The notes: generated by a model from the letters alone, not told the origin. Positions 27,575 through 36,427 are shown, numbered from the stretch's first letter. The stretch: 64,000 nucleotides of DNA from Virgibacillus dokdonensis (GCF_900166595.1 NZ_LT745763.1:1396814-1460813); one strand, 5' to 3'. A program made the numbers and translations.

Positions 27575-27850
27575 ATGGTTGAACTTTTTGGAAAAACGTA
27601 TGAGTTAATTGAAGATCATAAAGCTGGGTTTCAGGAAAGTGTTGTAAAGGAGAGGTATTCTGATATTTTAGCTAAATATGATTATATTGTTGGTGATTGG
27701 GGATATGATCAATTACGGCTAAAAGGTTTTTATGATAATAGGCACGTGAAAGTTCCAGTAGATACTAAAATTGATACATTGGATGATTACCTATATGAGT
27801 ATTGTAATTTTGGTTGCGCTTATTTTGTATTAAAAAAAATGGAGCAGTAG
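27575..27850 (+). CDS. yutD: YutD family protein
   Basis: The 91-residue soluble protein is a clear YutD orthologue by the conserved C-terminal half: YDYIVGDWGYDQLRLKGFY and DYLYEYCNFGCAYFVL. Its function is not established. The spacing CNFGC near the end is conserved in the family. AAAGGGG lies before the ATG. The stop codon TAG lies within the left arm of the terminator. Confidence 0.88.
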   Translation: MVELFGKTYELIEDHKAGFQESVVKERYSDILAKYDYIVGDWGYDQLRLKGFYDNRHVKVPVDTKIDTLDDYLYEYCNFGCAYFVLKKMEQ

Positions 27851-27876
27851 TGAAAGCATCTCTACTGCTCTTTTTC
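27842..27876. terminator. Bidirectional terminator between yutD and the minus-strand gene
   Basis: GAGCAGTAG (27842-27850) pairs with CTACTGCTC (27862-27870), followed by TTTTTC. The last codons of both convergent genes form part of the stem. Confidence 0.85.
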
Positions 27877-28116
27877 ATCATGAATAATATGAGAGCCTGG
27901 CGCCCTTCTGGGAACGTTTTCATGCTGTTTGCGATCTGGATAAACAAAGGCGCTATCTCTATGCTGTCCTTCTTCCCATGAAGTTGATTTCCCTTCGACA
28001 GCTGTATCGCTATGAATAGAAGAGCCAAAAGCTCCTTCTGGAAATTCTTCGGGTATTAAACGATCATGGGAATGTTTTACATTTGAAAAGTCACTATAGT
28101 CTTTTTTCTTAACCAC
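27862..28116 (-). CDS. Small conserved hydrophilic protein, function unknown
   Basis: The 84-residue, charged, probably disordered protein contains PEEFPEGAFGSSIHSDT and a C-terminal PRRAPGSHIIHDE. Similar short proteins occur in other Bacillaceae near the yut genes and are named only as cytosolic proteins. The start is a GTG at 28116 with AAGAAGGTG about 7 bases upstream. I see no domain. Its 3' end lies in the shared terminator with yutD. Confidence 0.7.
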   Translation of the reverse strand: MVKKKDYSDFSNVKHSHDRLIPEEFPEGAFGSSIHSDTAVEGKSTSWEEGQHRDSAFVYPDRKQHENVPRRAPGSHIIHDEKEQ

Positions 28117-28226
28117 GTTTTTTCACCTTCTTTATTCTAAACGAAAGTTATTATTAGGTTATCCTATGTTTATAGCTTTACGCTTAACAATTTAAGGTAA
28201 AAACATATTGTAGTTATACTTTTGCT

Positions 28227-28508
28227 TCAAAGAATATCTTGTAAAAAGTGACGAATTTCATCCGCCTCCATGTTGGCTTCGTTAAATGTATGTTCGATCA
28301 CACCTTTATTGTGCAAATCTTGTTTATCAATGGATAAGCATCGATTTTTTCGCATGTTTATAATTAGCTTTTTGTTTACGTCTTCATGATCATCTAAAAT
28401 AGCTAAATCATAACGTTGTAACTGCCCCATAAAGCTGACATACCGCACATTTTTTCCTACTGTCTCATCCTTAATTACTTCATAATTTTTGCCCATCATA
28501 TCCCCCAT
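28227..28508 (-). CDS. DUF3055 family protein
   Basis: The 93-residue soluble protein resembles DUF3055 by VRYVSFMGQLQRYDLAILD and by the acidic C-terminal helix MEADEIRHFLQDIL. The family has no assigned function. The start is uncertain: ATG 28508 lacks a good ribosome binding site, whereas GGGGGA lies just before in-frame ATGs at 28499 and 28496. It is transcribed divergently from yutE. Confidence 0.75.
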   Translation of the reverse strand: MGDMMGKNYEVIKDETVGKNVRYVSFMGQLQRYDLAILDDHEDVNKKLIINMRKNRCLSIDKQDLHNKGVIEHTFNEANMEADEIRHFLQDIL

Positions 28509-28605
28509 TTTAAAAATAATATTTTCCCAACTATATCATGTTTTACTTCATATTCCTACAGAATATGGTATGATAAAATTGTAATTCTTGATGGAGGGGT
28601 GACCA

Positions 28606-29058
28606 ATGTATTTTGTTGATCGAGAGAAGCTGGAGTCGATTTTACAGTATATGGATCAGTTAAATGGTATATTGGAAATGGACCGTCTACACTCTTTAGA
28701 AGAAAAGTTAAGCTTGGAACGAGCAGTACATGTTTACATTGAGTCTGTACTTGATGTAGGGAATATGATGATTGACGGATTTATCATGCGTGATCCAGGT
28801 AGTTACCACGATATTATTGACATTTTATTGGACGAAAAGGTACTGCCATCTGAACAGGAGCGTGCATATAAAGAATTAATTACGCTAAGGAGAATGTTAA
28901 TTTCCGACTATGCACAAGTGGATCATAAAAAAATGATTCAAGTAATGCAAACCTATCTTAAAGATTACGAACAGTTTGCAACATATATTCGTAAATATAT
29001 TAACGAAGAGCATCAGCAAGTTACTCACGCGTTTTCAAATGATACTTCAAAACAATAA
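28606..29058 (+). CDS. yutE: DUF86/HepT-like protein (YutE)
   Basis: The 150-residue all-helical protein belongs to the DUF86 family related to HepT, the HEPN half of HepT-MntA toxin-antitoxin pairs. The catalytic region of HepT RNases (R-x4-6-H) is replaced here by LRRMLISDYAQVD, as in other YutE proteins, and no MntA-type nucleotidyltransferase gene is adjacent. A housekeeping role is therefore more likely than a toxin. GGAGGGG precedes the ATG. The position upstream of yutF matches B. subtilis. Confidence 0.85.
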   Translation: MYFVDREKLESILQYMDQLNGILEMDRLHSLEEKLSLERAVHVYIESVLDVGNMMIDGFIMRDPGSYHDIIDILLDEKVLPSEQERAYKELITLRRMLISDYAQVDHKKMIQVMQTYLKDYEQFATYIRKYINEEHQQVTHAFSNDTSKQ

Positions 29059-29154
29059 ACTTTACAGCTAGTAGTTGTTTATTAGCACGATGGAAAAGTA
29101 AAAAATTAGTATAAAGATAGCGTCTATTTCAGAATGAGGAGAGTACTAACTACC

Positions 29155-29931
29155 ATGACTAAAGCATATCAAGGCTATTTAATCGATTTAGACGGAACGA
29201 TGTATCAAGGAGATGAAGCTATCCCGTTTGCGTCTGATTTTGTAAAAGCATTACAGGAAAAACAACTCCCTTATGTTTTTGTAACGAATAATTCTTCCAA
29301 AACACAGCAAGATGTAGCGATGAAACTTAAAAAATTAAATATTCCAGCAGAACCTAAGCAAATTGTTACTACTAGTTTAGCAACTGCTTCTTATATTACA
29401 GAAAATTACGGACAATCTCGCTGTTACGTTATTGGTGAAGAAGGGATACATAAAGCATTACAAGAAGAAGGGCATACCATTACAGAAACGGAAAATTGCG
29501 ACGTCGTTGTTATAGGAATTGACCGTAATATTACGTACGAAAAGCTGGCTAAAGCTAGCATAGCCGTTCGTAACGGTGCAACATTCATTTCGACAAATGG
29601 CGACAAGTCTATTCCTAACGAACGTGGTTTATTACCAGGAAATGGGTCCTTAACGGCTGTTATTTCTATTTGTACTGGCGTTGACCCTGTTTTCATCGGC
29701 AAGCCTGAAGCAGTTATTATGGAAGAAGCATTGCACGTGCTCGGTTTAAAAGCAGATGAGACATTAATGGTTGGAGATAATTATGCAACAGACATTCACG
29801 CGGGCATTCAAGCAGGTATAGATACCTTAATGGTTTTTACAGGGGTGACGCCATTTTTAGAGTATGAACAACTACCTGTTAAACCTACTTATTATGTACA
29901 CAATCTCAAAGAATGGTTGGAAAAACTATAA
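29155..29931 (+). CDS. yutF: HAD-superfamily IIA sugar/nucleotide phosphatase, NagD-like (YutF)
   Basis: The 258-residue cytosolic phosphatase has the HAD nucleophile motif LIDLDGTMYQG, the Thr/Ser motif FVTNNSS, the Lys motif GKPEAVIMEEAL and the metal motif GDNYATDIHAG. This is the TIGR01457-type NagD subgroup of Bacillaceae. It probably removes phosphate from small metabolites such as nucleotides or sugar phosphates. I choose ATG 29155 (MTKAYQGYL) with GGAGAG upstream over an in-frame ATG at 29134 that overlaps this site. Confidence 0.92.
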   Translation: MTKAYQGYLIDLDGTMYQGDEAIPFASDFVKALQEKQLPYVFVTNNSSKTQQDVAMKLKKLNIPAEPKQIVTTSLATASYITENYGQSRCYVIGEEGIHKALQEEGHTITETENCDVVVIGIDRNITYEKLAKASIAVRNGATFISTNGDKSIPNERGLLPGNGSLTAVISICTGVDPVFIGKPEAVIMEEALHVLGLKADETLMVGDNYATDIHAGIQAGIDTLMVFTGVTPFLEYEQLPVKPTYYVHNLKEWLEKL

Positions 29932-30090
29932 TCGTATTGAAAAAGCTTGTTTAATAAATCTCAGCTATTCTTCGAATAGAAATATGGCGAGCCTTCGAAA
30001 CGCTGTTAGCTTGTAGGCTCGCTAATCTCCATGTTTACGTCGGTAAAAATACTACTTTTACTATATTTAATACTGCAATGTGATTATGAC
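29932..30090. other. Convergent intergenic region with two hairpins
   Basis: CTATTC/GAATAG (about 29965-29979) and GCGAGCCT (29987-29994) with AGGCTCGC (30015-30022) form two hairpins between yutF and the convergent pgpA. T-runs are weak on both strands. Confidence 0.5.
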
Positions 30091-30603
30091 TTAATCATCA
30101 AGCAGTATATCTTCACCTGTTCCATGCGCCAAACGGCTGGAGGCAGCTGCTGCAATAGCCCCTACAATATCATCTAAAAAAGTATGGCATTCTCCAGTAG
30201 ATTTATCATTTAATTTTTTTAAGATACCAGGCTTTTGTTTATCAATATACCCATAATTAGTAAATCCAATGGAACCATAAACATTGACAATAGATAATGC
30301 AATTACTTCGTCAACGCCATATAAACTTTCATCTGTATCAATGGTCTTTTGTAAAGGCTGTTGCAACTGTTTTTTCTCTGCTAGAACATCTAATTGAATT
30401 CCAGTTAAAATGGCATTTTGTACTTCTCGTTTTTTAAGTACGCGGTCAACATTATGCCTACATACATCAAGTGTTAAATTTTCGTGATATTTAGATTGTA
30501 AGTAATATACCAGTTCAGCAATATCATCTAAAGATACACCTCGTTCCGTTAACCACTGTCTAGCTTTCTTTTCTAACTCACTTCGATCTGTATTTGCATC
30601 CAT
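30091..30603 (-). CDS. pgpA: Phosphatidylglycerophosphatase A family (YutG)
   Basis: The 170-residue protein is of the PgpA/YutG family. It carries the family landmarks GVDEVIALSIVNVYGSIGFT, TNYGYIDKQKPG and the acidic FLDDIVGAIAAAASSR. PgpA removes the phosphate of phosphatidylglycerol phosphate in membrane lipid synthesis. The N-terminal helical extension (LEKKARQWLTERGV...) is typical of the Gram-positive group. The gene is transcribed alone, towards yutF. Confidence 0.88.
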   Translation of the reverse strand: MDANTDRSELEKKARQWLTERGVSLDDIAELVYYLQSKYHENLTLDVCRHNVDRVLKKREVQNAILTGIQLDVLAEKKQLQQPLQKTIDTDESLYGVDEVIALSIVNVYGSIGFTNYGYIDKQKPGILKKLNDKSTGECHTFLDDIVGAIAAAASSRLAHGTGEDILLDD

Positions 30604-30747
30604 TTTTATATCATCCTTTCTAATTTTAGTTAAAATTAACTAACCTATATCATAAACTGTTATAAAAAGCATATGCCTTTCTTATACTATAGAAAAAATT
30701 TGAACGAATAAATGCTTTATAGAAAGTCCAGTGAAGGAGGTATACAC

Positions 30748-31719
30748 GTGCAGGTTAGTGATTGGCTTTATGAAAACTATAAAATTCATCCAGAAACGAA
30801 ACGATGGATTGCGGGTAAGGAATGTTATCAAGCGAGTCAATATGTTTATTTTATCACTTCTACCGATAACAATGAAATTATACATATGGAACAAGCGGTA
30901 GTTGCTTACTATTTAGCAGAAAACGGCTATTCACATATGGCTATTCCAATCCCTAATCAACAAGGGGATTGGCTGACGCCTTACGAAGATGTAAACTATA
31001 TGGTCGTTAAAGGGCTTGATTCAAGAACTGATTCCCAAGCAACAAACGGTTCTTTATTAGCGCAATTTCATCAAATTGGCAGCCTGTATCATTATGAACC
31101 ACAAGCAATTTCCAGTTATGGGCAGTGGAAGCAATTATGGATTGATAAATTAAGCTGGATAGAAAGCAATGTTGAAAAAGCAGCTCAAGCAGGAGCAACG
31201 AATTATTATCGTTTAGTTATGGATATCCTCCCGTATCTTATTGGCATTAGTGAAAATGCAATTCAATATATTGGTGAAAGTGAGCAAGAATTACGTTATC
31301 ATGAATCAGATCAAGGCACGATAGCCTTTCGTCGGTATATGAATCAATTGCAACAACCTCTAATGTGGCCGATGGAATTAGTATATGACCATCCAGCACG
31401 GGATATTGCTGAGTATTTACGACAACTATTTCTTCAACCTCATCCAGATGAAGCTGTTATCCATTTTTTGCAAGAATATCAAAAAAATCGTCCTGTTTCT
31501 ATTTTTTTCTGGAGGTTAGTGTATGCAAGATTGTTGTTTCCAATCCATATTTACGATTGTTTAGAACAAAATTTATCTACAATTCAGGATAAAGGGTACG
31601 AACAATTAAAAGATTTAGTACAGCTTCAAGATAGGTATGAAGCAAATGTTAGTCAGTTTTTTGAGTGGGCAGACCTTGACTGTGATTTTTTACAGGTACC
31701 TATGCTACACTGGTTGTGA
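30748..31719 (+). CDS. yutH: CotS-family spore coat-associated protein (YutH)
   Basis: The 323-residue protein belongs to the CotS/YutH group, which has an aminoglycoside-phosphotransferase-like fold. Landmarks are GSLLAQFHQIGSLYHYEP and PVSIFFWRLVYARLLFPIHI. In B. subtilis YutH is associated with the spore coat. The start is GTG 30748 (MQVSDWLYEN), with GAAGGAGG 7 bases upstream; an ATG at 30712 lies before this site. The kinase catalytic Asp is not obvious, so enzymatic activity is doubtful. Confidence 0.87.
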   Translation: MQVSDWLYENYKIHPETKRWIAGKECYQASQYVYFITSTDNNEIIHMEQAVVAYYLAENGYSHMAIPIPNQQGDWLTPYEDVNYMVVKGLDSRTDSQATNGSLLAQFHQIGSLYHYEPQAISSYGQWKQLWIDKLSWIESNVEKAAQAGATNYYRLVMDILPYLIGISENAIQYIGESEQELRYHESDQGTIAFRRYMNQLQQPLMWPMELVYDHPARDIAEYLRQLFLQPHPDEAVIHFLQEYQKNRPVSIFFWRLVYARLLFPIHIYDCLEQNLSTIQDKGYEQLKDLVQLQDRYEANVSQFFEWADLDCDFLQVPMLHWL

Positions 31720-31732
31720 CAGATTCATGATA

Positions 31733-31915
31733 AATGTATCCCGTATATTATGTGCTGCAAGATTTCCTCTATGTGTTCACAAGACGACAATGGAGATGAG
31801 AATATCCCCATTGTTTGATTTTATCAACTTAGCCGAGAATACTTTCGGCTTCGTGGTGCTACGGGATAGCTTGGTACATAAGAGAAACGAAACCGGTGTA
31901 TTTAGCGTACACCAC
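31733..31915 (+). ncRNA. Structured leader RNA candidate before the hydroxyacid dehydrogenase gene
   Basis: ATCCCGTA (31738-31745) pairs with TACGGGAT (31859-31866) and encloses three or four hairpins: ACAATGG/CCATTGT, TTGAT/ATCAA and AGCCGA/TCGGCT. A further hairpin GGTGTA/TACACC lies near 31893-31911. A multi-helix junction closed by a perfect 8-bp stem is the general form of riboswitches. I do not recognise the class, and no clear terminator follows. It lies in the 5' leader of the next gene. Confidence 0.45.
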
Positions 31916-31985
31916 CAAATATCCAGTATGCTTTAGTCGAGAGGTTCAAGAGAGAAGATGTTCCAGATGTATTGGAGGGGGAAGA

Positions 31986-32957
31986 GTGAGAAAGCCATAT
32001 GTATACGTAACCAGAAAAATTCCGGCTGCATTGTTAGCGCCATATAAGGATGATTTTACCTTTAACTATTGGGAAAGAGAAGAAACTTCGGTGCCTAGAG
32101 AAGAATTAACTAAACAAATAAAGAAAGCTGATGCTCTTATTTGCATGGTGGGCGATGCTATTGATAAATCCACATTAGAAGAAGCGAATCAACTCAAAAT
32201 CATCGCTAATTTAGCTGTAGGATACGATAACATTGATTTAGAAGCGGCTAAGTCAAGAGGCATCTTTGTGACCAACACACCGGATGTTTTGACGGAGACA
32301 ACTGCCGATTTAGGGTTTGCTTTACTATTAGCTACCGCAAGACGGTTAATGGAGGCTAACAACTATATTAGGCAAGGGAAATGGAAGGAATGGTCCCCTT
32401 ATTTATTAGCCGGTGCTGATGTACATCAAAAAACAATTGGTATTGTCGGAATGGGAAGGATTGGCAGAGCATTAGCTAGAAGAGCGCAAGGTTTTGGAAT
32501 GAAAATTATGTACCACAACCGTTCTAGAAATCTGGTAGCAGAAAGCGAGTTAGGAGCGACATATGTTGGCTTTTCTGATTTATTGAAAACGGCCGATTTT
32601 GTTGTGTCTGTTGTACCATTATCAAGTGAAACGGAAAATATGTTCGACAGTCATGCTTTTCAATTAATGAAAAAAGATGCTCTGTTTATTAATATTTCTA
32701 GAGGGGGCGTGGTGAATGAAGAAGCATTATTTCAAGCTCTGCAAAATGGAGAGATTCAAGCGGCTGGCTTAGACGTTTTTAAAGAGGAACCAATTTCAAA
32801 AGATCATCCTCTGTTACAATTACCAAATGTTGTTGCATTGCCACATATCGGTTCAGCTAGTGTGGAAACGAGAACAAGCATGTGGAACCTCAGCTTAGAA
32901 AATGTTGCTGCTGTACTGCATGGGAGTGCCCCTAAAACGCCTGTATCTTTGCAATAA
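31986..32957 (+). CDS. D-isomer 2-hydroxyacid dehydrogenase (glycerate/hydroxypyruvate type)
   Basis: The 323-residue NAD(P)-dependent enzyme has the Rossmann motif GIVGMGRIGRALARRA and the catalytic triad: Arg in NISRGGVVNE, Glu in AGLDVFKEEP and His in LPHIGSAS. The sequence is closest in style to glyoxylate/hydroxypyruvate reductases (GyaR/GhrB), which interconvert hydroxypyruvate and D-glycerate. The start is GTG 31986 with GGAGG upstream; the frame extending to 31896 is leader. The gene has its own terminator. Confidence 0.88.
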   Translation: MRKPYVYVTRKIPAALLAPYKDDFTFNYWEREETSVPREELTKQIKKADALICMVGDAIDKSTLEEANQLKIIANLAVGYDNIDLEAAKSRGIFVTNTPDVLTETTADLGFALLLATARRLMEANNYIRQGKWKEWSPYLLAGADVHQKTIGIVGMGRIGRALARRAQGFGMKIMYHNRSRNLVAESELGATYVGFSDLLKTADFVVSVVPLSSETENMFDSHAFQLMKKDALFINISRGGVVNEEALFQALQNGEIQAAGLDVFKEEPISKDHPLLQLPNVVALPHIGSASVETRTSMWNLSLENVAAVLHGSAPKTPVSLQ

Positions 32958-32971
32958 ACAATGGCGTAAAT

Positions 32972-33010
32972 CTAACGCTTGGACCTTCGTATCCAAGCGT
33001 TAGGTTTATT
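32972..33010 (+). terminator. Intrinsic terminator of the dehydrogenase gene
   Basis: CTAACGCTTGGA (32972-32983) pairs perfectly with TCCAAGCGTTAG (32992-33003), followed by GTTTATTAT. Confidence 0.82.
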
Positions 33011-33012
33011 AT

Positions 33013-33082
33013 ACAAAAGTATAAAGCGATGCACGTTATAGTATAAGACCATAAAGTCTTTGCAAAGTCGAGTTTTTCTAAT
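33013..33082 (+). repeat. Intergenic repeat family copy
   Basis: It contains AAGTATAAAG, TTATAGTATAAGACC, CATAAAGTCTTTGC and GAGTTTTTCTAATGG in family order. The CTTGGC hairpin is degraded in this copy. Confidence 0.6.
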
Positions 33083-33125
33083 GGTTTACACTTATCATTA
33101 TAGCACTTGTTACGATTTAAGAAAT

Positions 33126-33150
33126 AAGAAAGCTAAAGCTTCTTTTTTTA
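33126..33150. terminator. Hairpin with T-run downstream of yutI
   Basis: AAGAAAGCT pairs with AGCTTCTTT, followed by a T-run on the + strand. On the minus strand it lies 15-40 bases after the yutI stop. It may act in both directions. Confidence 0.55.
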
Positions 33151-33164
33151 CGTTATCGAAGTGT

Positions 33165-33389
33165 TTAAAATACTTGTTCGATCTCAGTGACACCGGGAAC
33201 TTCCGCCATAAGTGCCCGTTCAATTCCTGCTTTTAAAGTAATGGTTGAGCTAGGGCAATTTCCGCAAGCACCCATGAGACGAAGAAGCACAATGCCATTT
33301 TCATCAACATCAATTAGTTCCACATCGCCACCATCACGCAGCAAGAATGGACGTAATTTATTTAATACTTCCTGTACTTGTTCATGCAT
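33165..33389 (-). CDS. yutI: NifU-like C-terminal domain Fe-S carrier (YutI)
   Basis: The 74-residue protein is a stand-alone NifU C-terminal domain. It has the conserved CxxC in [13 protein letters not shown], which holds an Fe-S cluster, and the family start [20 protein letters not shown]. It should carry Fe-S clusters from the SUF scaffold to target proteins. GGAGAAG precedes the ATG. Divergent yuzD and the IscA-type gene downstream of dapF complete the conserved neighbourhood. Confidence 0.93.
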   Translation of the reverse strand: MHEQVQEVLNKLRPFLLRDGGDVELIDVDENGIVLLRLMGACGNCPSSTITLKAGIERALMAEVPGVTEIEQVF

Positions 33390-33539
33390 TATCCATCTTC
33401 TCCTTTCTTACTATCTATTATAAAACGATTATGGTAAAAAATCTATGAACACTTAACGAAGCGATAATCAATATTATTTTAACTTTGATTCGACTTTTTG
33501 TAAAATAAAAGATATCAAAGTATAGAACGGAGGGAAGGG

Positions 33540-33872
33540 ATGAGTAAAATCCATATTACAGTTTACGGAGCAGAGCAGATTTGTGCTAGTTGTGTTGGTG
33601 CTCCCAGCTCTAAAGATACGTATGAATGGCTACAAGCAGCATTAGGGCGTAAATATGATACAGAGGTTATCACATATGAGTATGTAGATATTAAAAATCC
33701 GCCACCTGTAGAGAAACATCAACAATTTGCGGAACGTATTATAGAGAAAGATTTATTTTATCCCATCGTTTTTATTAATGATGAGTTGGTAGCTGAAGGA
33801 ATCCCAAGGTTAAAAACAATTTACCAAGCGTTGGAACAATATGAATTGCCTTTACAACCAGCAAAGAAATGA
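33540..33872 (+). CDS. yuzD: DUF1462 family protein (YuzD)
   Basis: The 110-residue protein has a thioredoxin-like fold, judged from the strand ITVYGAEQICASCVGAPSSK with a CxxC near residue 15-18 and FYPIVFINDELVAEGIPR. The family is confined to Firmicutes and has no proven function; the CxxC suggests thiol or cluster chemistry. GGAGGGAAGGG precedes the ATG. It is divergent from yutI and 6 bases upstream of dapF, so it is probably cotranscribed with dapF. Confidence 0.88.
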   Translation: MSKIHITVYGAEQICASCVGAPSSKDTYEWLQAALGRKYDTEVITYEYVDIKNPPPVEKHQQFAERIIEKDLFYPIVFINDELVAEGIPRLKTIYQALEQYELPLQPAKK

Positions 33873-33878
33873 GGACAG

Positions 33879-34751
33879 ATGATGCAAATACCATTTATTA
33901 AAATGCATGGCTTAGGAAATAATTATATATACCTTGATTTTTTTCAACATACTGTAGCGGAAGAAAAATTATCAGAATTAGCAAAAACTATCTCCAATGT
34001 GCATACAGGAATTGGTTCGGATGGGCTAATTATTATTCATCCAAGTGAAGTAGCTGATGTTGGTATGCGTATATTTAATAAGGATGGTTCTGAAGGGAAA
34101 AGCTGTGGAAATGGTTTAAGATGTACAGCGAAGTATGCGTATGAACAAGGAATAGTAGCAGAAAAGCAATTTCAAATTGAAACGAAAGCAAATAACGTTG
34201 TAGCTGAAGTACAAGTGACAAATGGGAAAGTTGACCAAGTTACGATAAATATGGGGAAACCACATCTAAAGCGTGAACTTATTCCCATGCAAGGGGAACC
34301 AAAAACAAAAGTCATTGCGGAGCAGTTTGAAATTCAAGGAGAAGTGTTAGAGTTAACCGCACTTTCTATGGGGAACCCACATGCGGTATTTATAGTAGAG
34401 CAAGTCGCTATGAAGCAAGTGTCTCATCTTGGCCCATTAGTAGAAAAGGATCAGCGCTTTCCGCAAGGGGTCAATGTAGAATTTATTGAAATCCTTTCTC
34501 CAAACGAAATAAATTTCAGTGTCTGGGAAAGAGGTTCTGGTATAACACAAGCTTGTGGCACAGGAGCATGTGCTGCTGTTGTGGCAGGGATATTGAATGA
34601 TCGTTTAGAACGAAATGAATCTGTGAAAGTTCATTTATCAGGAGGAGATTTAGATATTACGTGGGATAATGACGGTGATGTTTGGATGACAGGTGGCGCT
34701 GAGTTAATTGCTACAGGCTTTTATGAAGCAGCACATTTATCCAAGGTATAA
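33879..34751 (+). CDS. dapF: Diaminopimelate epimerase
   Basis: DapF converts LL- to meso-diaminopimelate for lysine and peptidoglycan synthesis. The 290-residue protein has both active-site cysteines: in SEGKSCGNGLRC and in QACGTGACAA. It begins with the family pattern PFIKMHGLGNNYIYLD. Two tandem ATGs are present; the second (33882) has the better distance from GAGGA. The gene is outside any lys operon, as in B. subtilis, where it is yutL. Confidence 0.95.
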   Translation: MMQIPFIKMHGLGNNYIYLDFFQHTVAEEKLSELAKTISNVHTGIGSDGLIIIHPSEVADVGMRIFNKDGSEGKSCGNGLRCTAKYAYEQGIVAEKQFQIETKANNVVAEVQVTNGKVDQVTINMGKPHLKRELIPMQGEPKTKVIAEQFEIQGEVLELTALSMGNPHAVFIVEQVAMKQVSHLGPLVEKDQRFPQGVNVEFIEILSPNEINFSVWERGSGITQACGTGACAAVVAGILNDRLERNESVKVHLSGGDLDITWDNDGDVWMTGGAELIATGFYEAAHLSKV

Positions 34752-34880
34752 GTCGCTTTAAAGCCCTGCCTCTTACTTGATGGAGAAGAGTTCCCATCAT
34801 TATAATGTGGATTTTCATCATAGTAATCAGTAATATTGAATGGTTAATAATATAAATGTATAATGAAAATACGCAGTATG

Positions 34881-34938
34881 CTTAGAAAGATTTCGTTTTT
34901 CTTATCCATAAACCAAAAAATTTTATACTTTCCTATAG
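34881..34938 (-). repeat. Intergenic repeat family, minus-strand copy
   Basis: Read on the minus strand it gives CTATAGGAAAGTATAAAAT, TTTTTGGTTTATGGATAAG and AAAAACGAAATCTTTCTAAG. It lies just upstream of the IscA-type gene and is the only clear copy in reverse orientation. Confidence 0.75.
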
Positions 34939-34961
34939 TGAAAAAAGGAGTGAATAGTGCA

Positions 34962-35318
34962 ATGACATTGACAATTACAGACAATGCTAAACAGCAAATT
35001 GTAAAGATGATGAAAGAAGAATCCGAAGGAGTCTATCTTCGCTTTGGTGTGCAAGGCGGAGGCTGTAGCGGTCTATCTTATGCCCTTGGTTTTGAATATG
35101 ATATTAATAATGAGTTAGATACAACAGAAGAAATAAATGGTATTTCCGTGGTGATTAATAGTCAAGATATACCGATCATAGAAGGCACAACGATAGATTT
35201 TAAACAGAATATGATGGGTGGGGGCTTCAGTATAGATAACCCAAATGCTATCGTATCTTGTGGTTGTGGTTCTTCATTTAGAACAAAAGATAAGGTTGGT
35301 ACCCCTGGTGATTGTTAA
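34962..35318 (+). CDS. yutM: IscA/ErpA-type iron-sulfur protein (YutM)
   Basis: The 118-residue A-type Fe-S carrier has the three conserved cysteines: GGGCSGLSY and the C-terminal SCGCGSSF. It delivers Fe-S clusters to apoproteins. I choose ATG 34962 (MTLTITDNAK); AAAGGAG lies 11 bases upstream, a little far. The longer frame from 34863 passes through a repeat copy and is not credible. It belongs functionally with yutI. Confidence 0.93.
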   Translation: MTLTITDNAKQQIVKMMKEESEGVYLRFGVQGGGCSGLSYALGFEYDINNELDTTEEINGISVVINSQDIPIIEGTTIDFKQNMMGGGFSIDNPNAIVSCGCGSSFRTKDKVGTPGDC

Positions 35319-35324
35319 TATAAA

Positions 35325-35356
35325 AGCTGAAACCGTGTATGAAGGTTTCAGCTTCT
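35325..35356 (+). terminator. Intrinsic terminator of the IscA-type gene
   Basis: AGCTGAAACC (35325-35334) pairs with GGTTTCAGCT (35344-35353). A T-rich stretch follows a few bases later. Confidence 0.7.
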
Positions 35357-35417
35357 ATGTTTTTGTTTTGTTATAAATGCTGGGTTACATAAGTCAGTAA
35401 AAAAGATAATTCTAATT

Positions 35418-35438
35418 AGGGGTAGGTTGTTTTACCCC
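35418..35438 (-). terminator. Hairpin at the 3' end of yumC
   Basis: GGGGTA pairs with TACCCC directly after the yumC stop codon (minus strand). The T-run on the minus strand is some 20 bases away, so strength is uncertain. Confidence 0.45.
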
Positions 35439-35440
35439 CA

Positions 35441-36427
35441 TTAAAACATGCTTGTTGAATGTTTTGGCTGAATTCTAGCTTTAGGATCAATGTAATGTTT
35501 AGCATTATTAACAGCAGTTGGTCCTTCTCCAAATCCAGTGGCAATTAAGTTCACTTTCCCATCGTAAGTGCAAATATCTCCCGCTGCATAAATGCCAGGG
35601 ATATTCGTCTCCATTTTCGAATTTACTACAATACTATTTTTCTCTATCTCAAGTCCCCAGTTTTTAATGGGTCCAAGTGAAGAAATAAAGCCATAATTAC
35701 ATAACACTGCATCCACTTCTAATTCCACCTTGCGTTCTCCTTTAACCTCTTCCAAAATAACTTGGTTAATTCGATCGTCTGCAACAATGCTACTTGGAAC
35801 AAAAGGGGTCAGAATATCAACGTTAGAAGCGTGTAATTTTTCAACACTATGTTCATGGGCGCGAAATTTATCACGGCGATGAGCGAGGGTGACTTTCTTA
35901 GCGATCGGTTCGAGCATTAACGCCCAGTCAACAGCAGAATCTCCCCCACCAAGTAATAGCACATCCTGGTCTTTATATTGATTCATATCTTTGACATGAT
36001 AATGTAAGTTAATCCCCTCATATTGTTCACAATGATCTATATTAAGTTTACGCGGCTGAAATGCACCATTACCAGCAGTGATAATCATAGTCTTTGTGTA
36101 ATGAATATCATTTTTATCTGAAGTTAATTTTAATGTTCCATCATCAAGTCTTTCCACTTGTTCAATTGCTTGCTCCAATACAATTTCAGGATGAAATAAG
36201 TTAGCTTGTTCTTCTAAGTTATCAATGAGCTCTTGAGCTCTTATTTTGGGGAAGCCAGCAATATCATATATATATTTTTCTGGATAAAGAGCAGTTAACT
36301 GTCCTCCAGTATGTGGTAAACTTTCAATGATTTTTACAGTTGCTTGGCGCATTCCGCCGTAAAAAGCGGTAAATAATCCTACAGGCCCTGCACCAATGAT
36401 GGTTACATCGTATATATCATTTGTCAT
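35441..36427 (-). CDS. yumC: Ferredoxin/flavodoxin-NADP+ reductase, thioredoxin-reductase-like (YumC)
   Basis: The 328-residue flavoprotein has an FAD motif [17 protein letters not shown] and an NADP motif [11 protein letters not shown]. It lacks the redox CxxC of thioredoxin reductases, which places it with YumC-type ferredoxin-NADP+ reductases. It should exchange electrons between NADPH and ferredoxin or flavodoxin. The start is ATG 36427 (MTNDIYDV) with GGAGGGA upstream; the longer frame from 36454 has no site. Confidence 0.92.
   Translation of the reverse strand: MTNDIYDVTIIGAGPVGLFTAFYGGMRQATVKIIESLPHTGGQLTALYPEKYIYDIAGFPKIRAQELIDNLEEQANLFHPEIVLEQAIEQVERLDDGTLKLTSDKNDIHYTKTMIITAGNGAFQPRKLNIDHCEQYEGINLHYHVKDMNQYKDQDVLLLGGGDSAVDWALMLEPIAKKVTLAHRRDKFRAHEHSVEKLHASNVDILTPFVPSSIVADDRINQVILEEVKGERKVELEVDAVLCNYGFISSLGPIKNWGLEIEKNSIVVNSKMETNIPGIYAAGDICTYDGKVNLIATGFGEGPTAVNNAKHYIDPKARIQPKHSTSMF

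Noticed and set aside
28606..29058. HepT-type toxin-antitoxin locus
   Set aside because: The DUF86 protein is yutE by position, lacks the clear RNase motif and has no MntA partner.
31845..31870. T-box riboswitch
   Set aside because: GTGGTGCTACGGGA is close to a T-box phrase, but the specifier stem features and a competing terminator were not found.
31637..31936. 99-codon frame overlapping the end of yutH
   Set aside because: It overlaps a clear gene and then the structured leader; no start signal.
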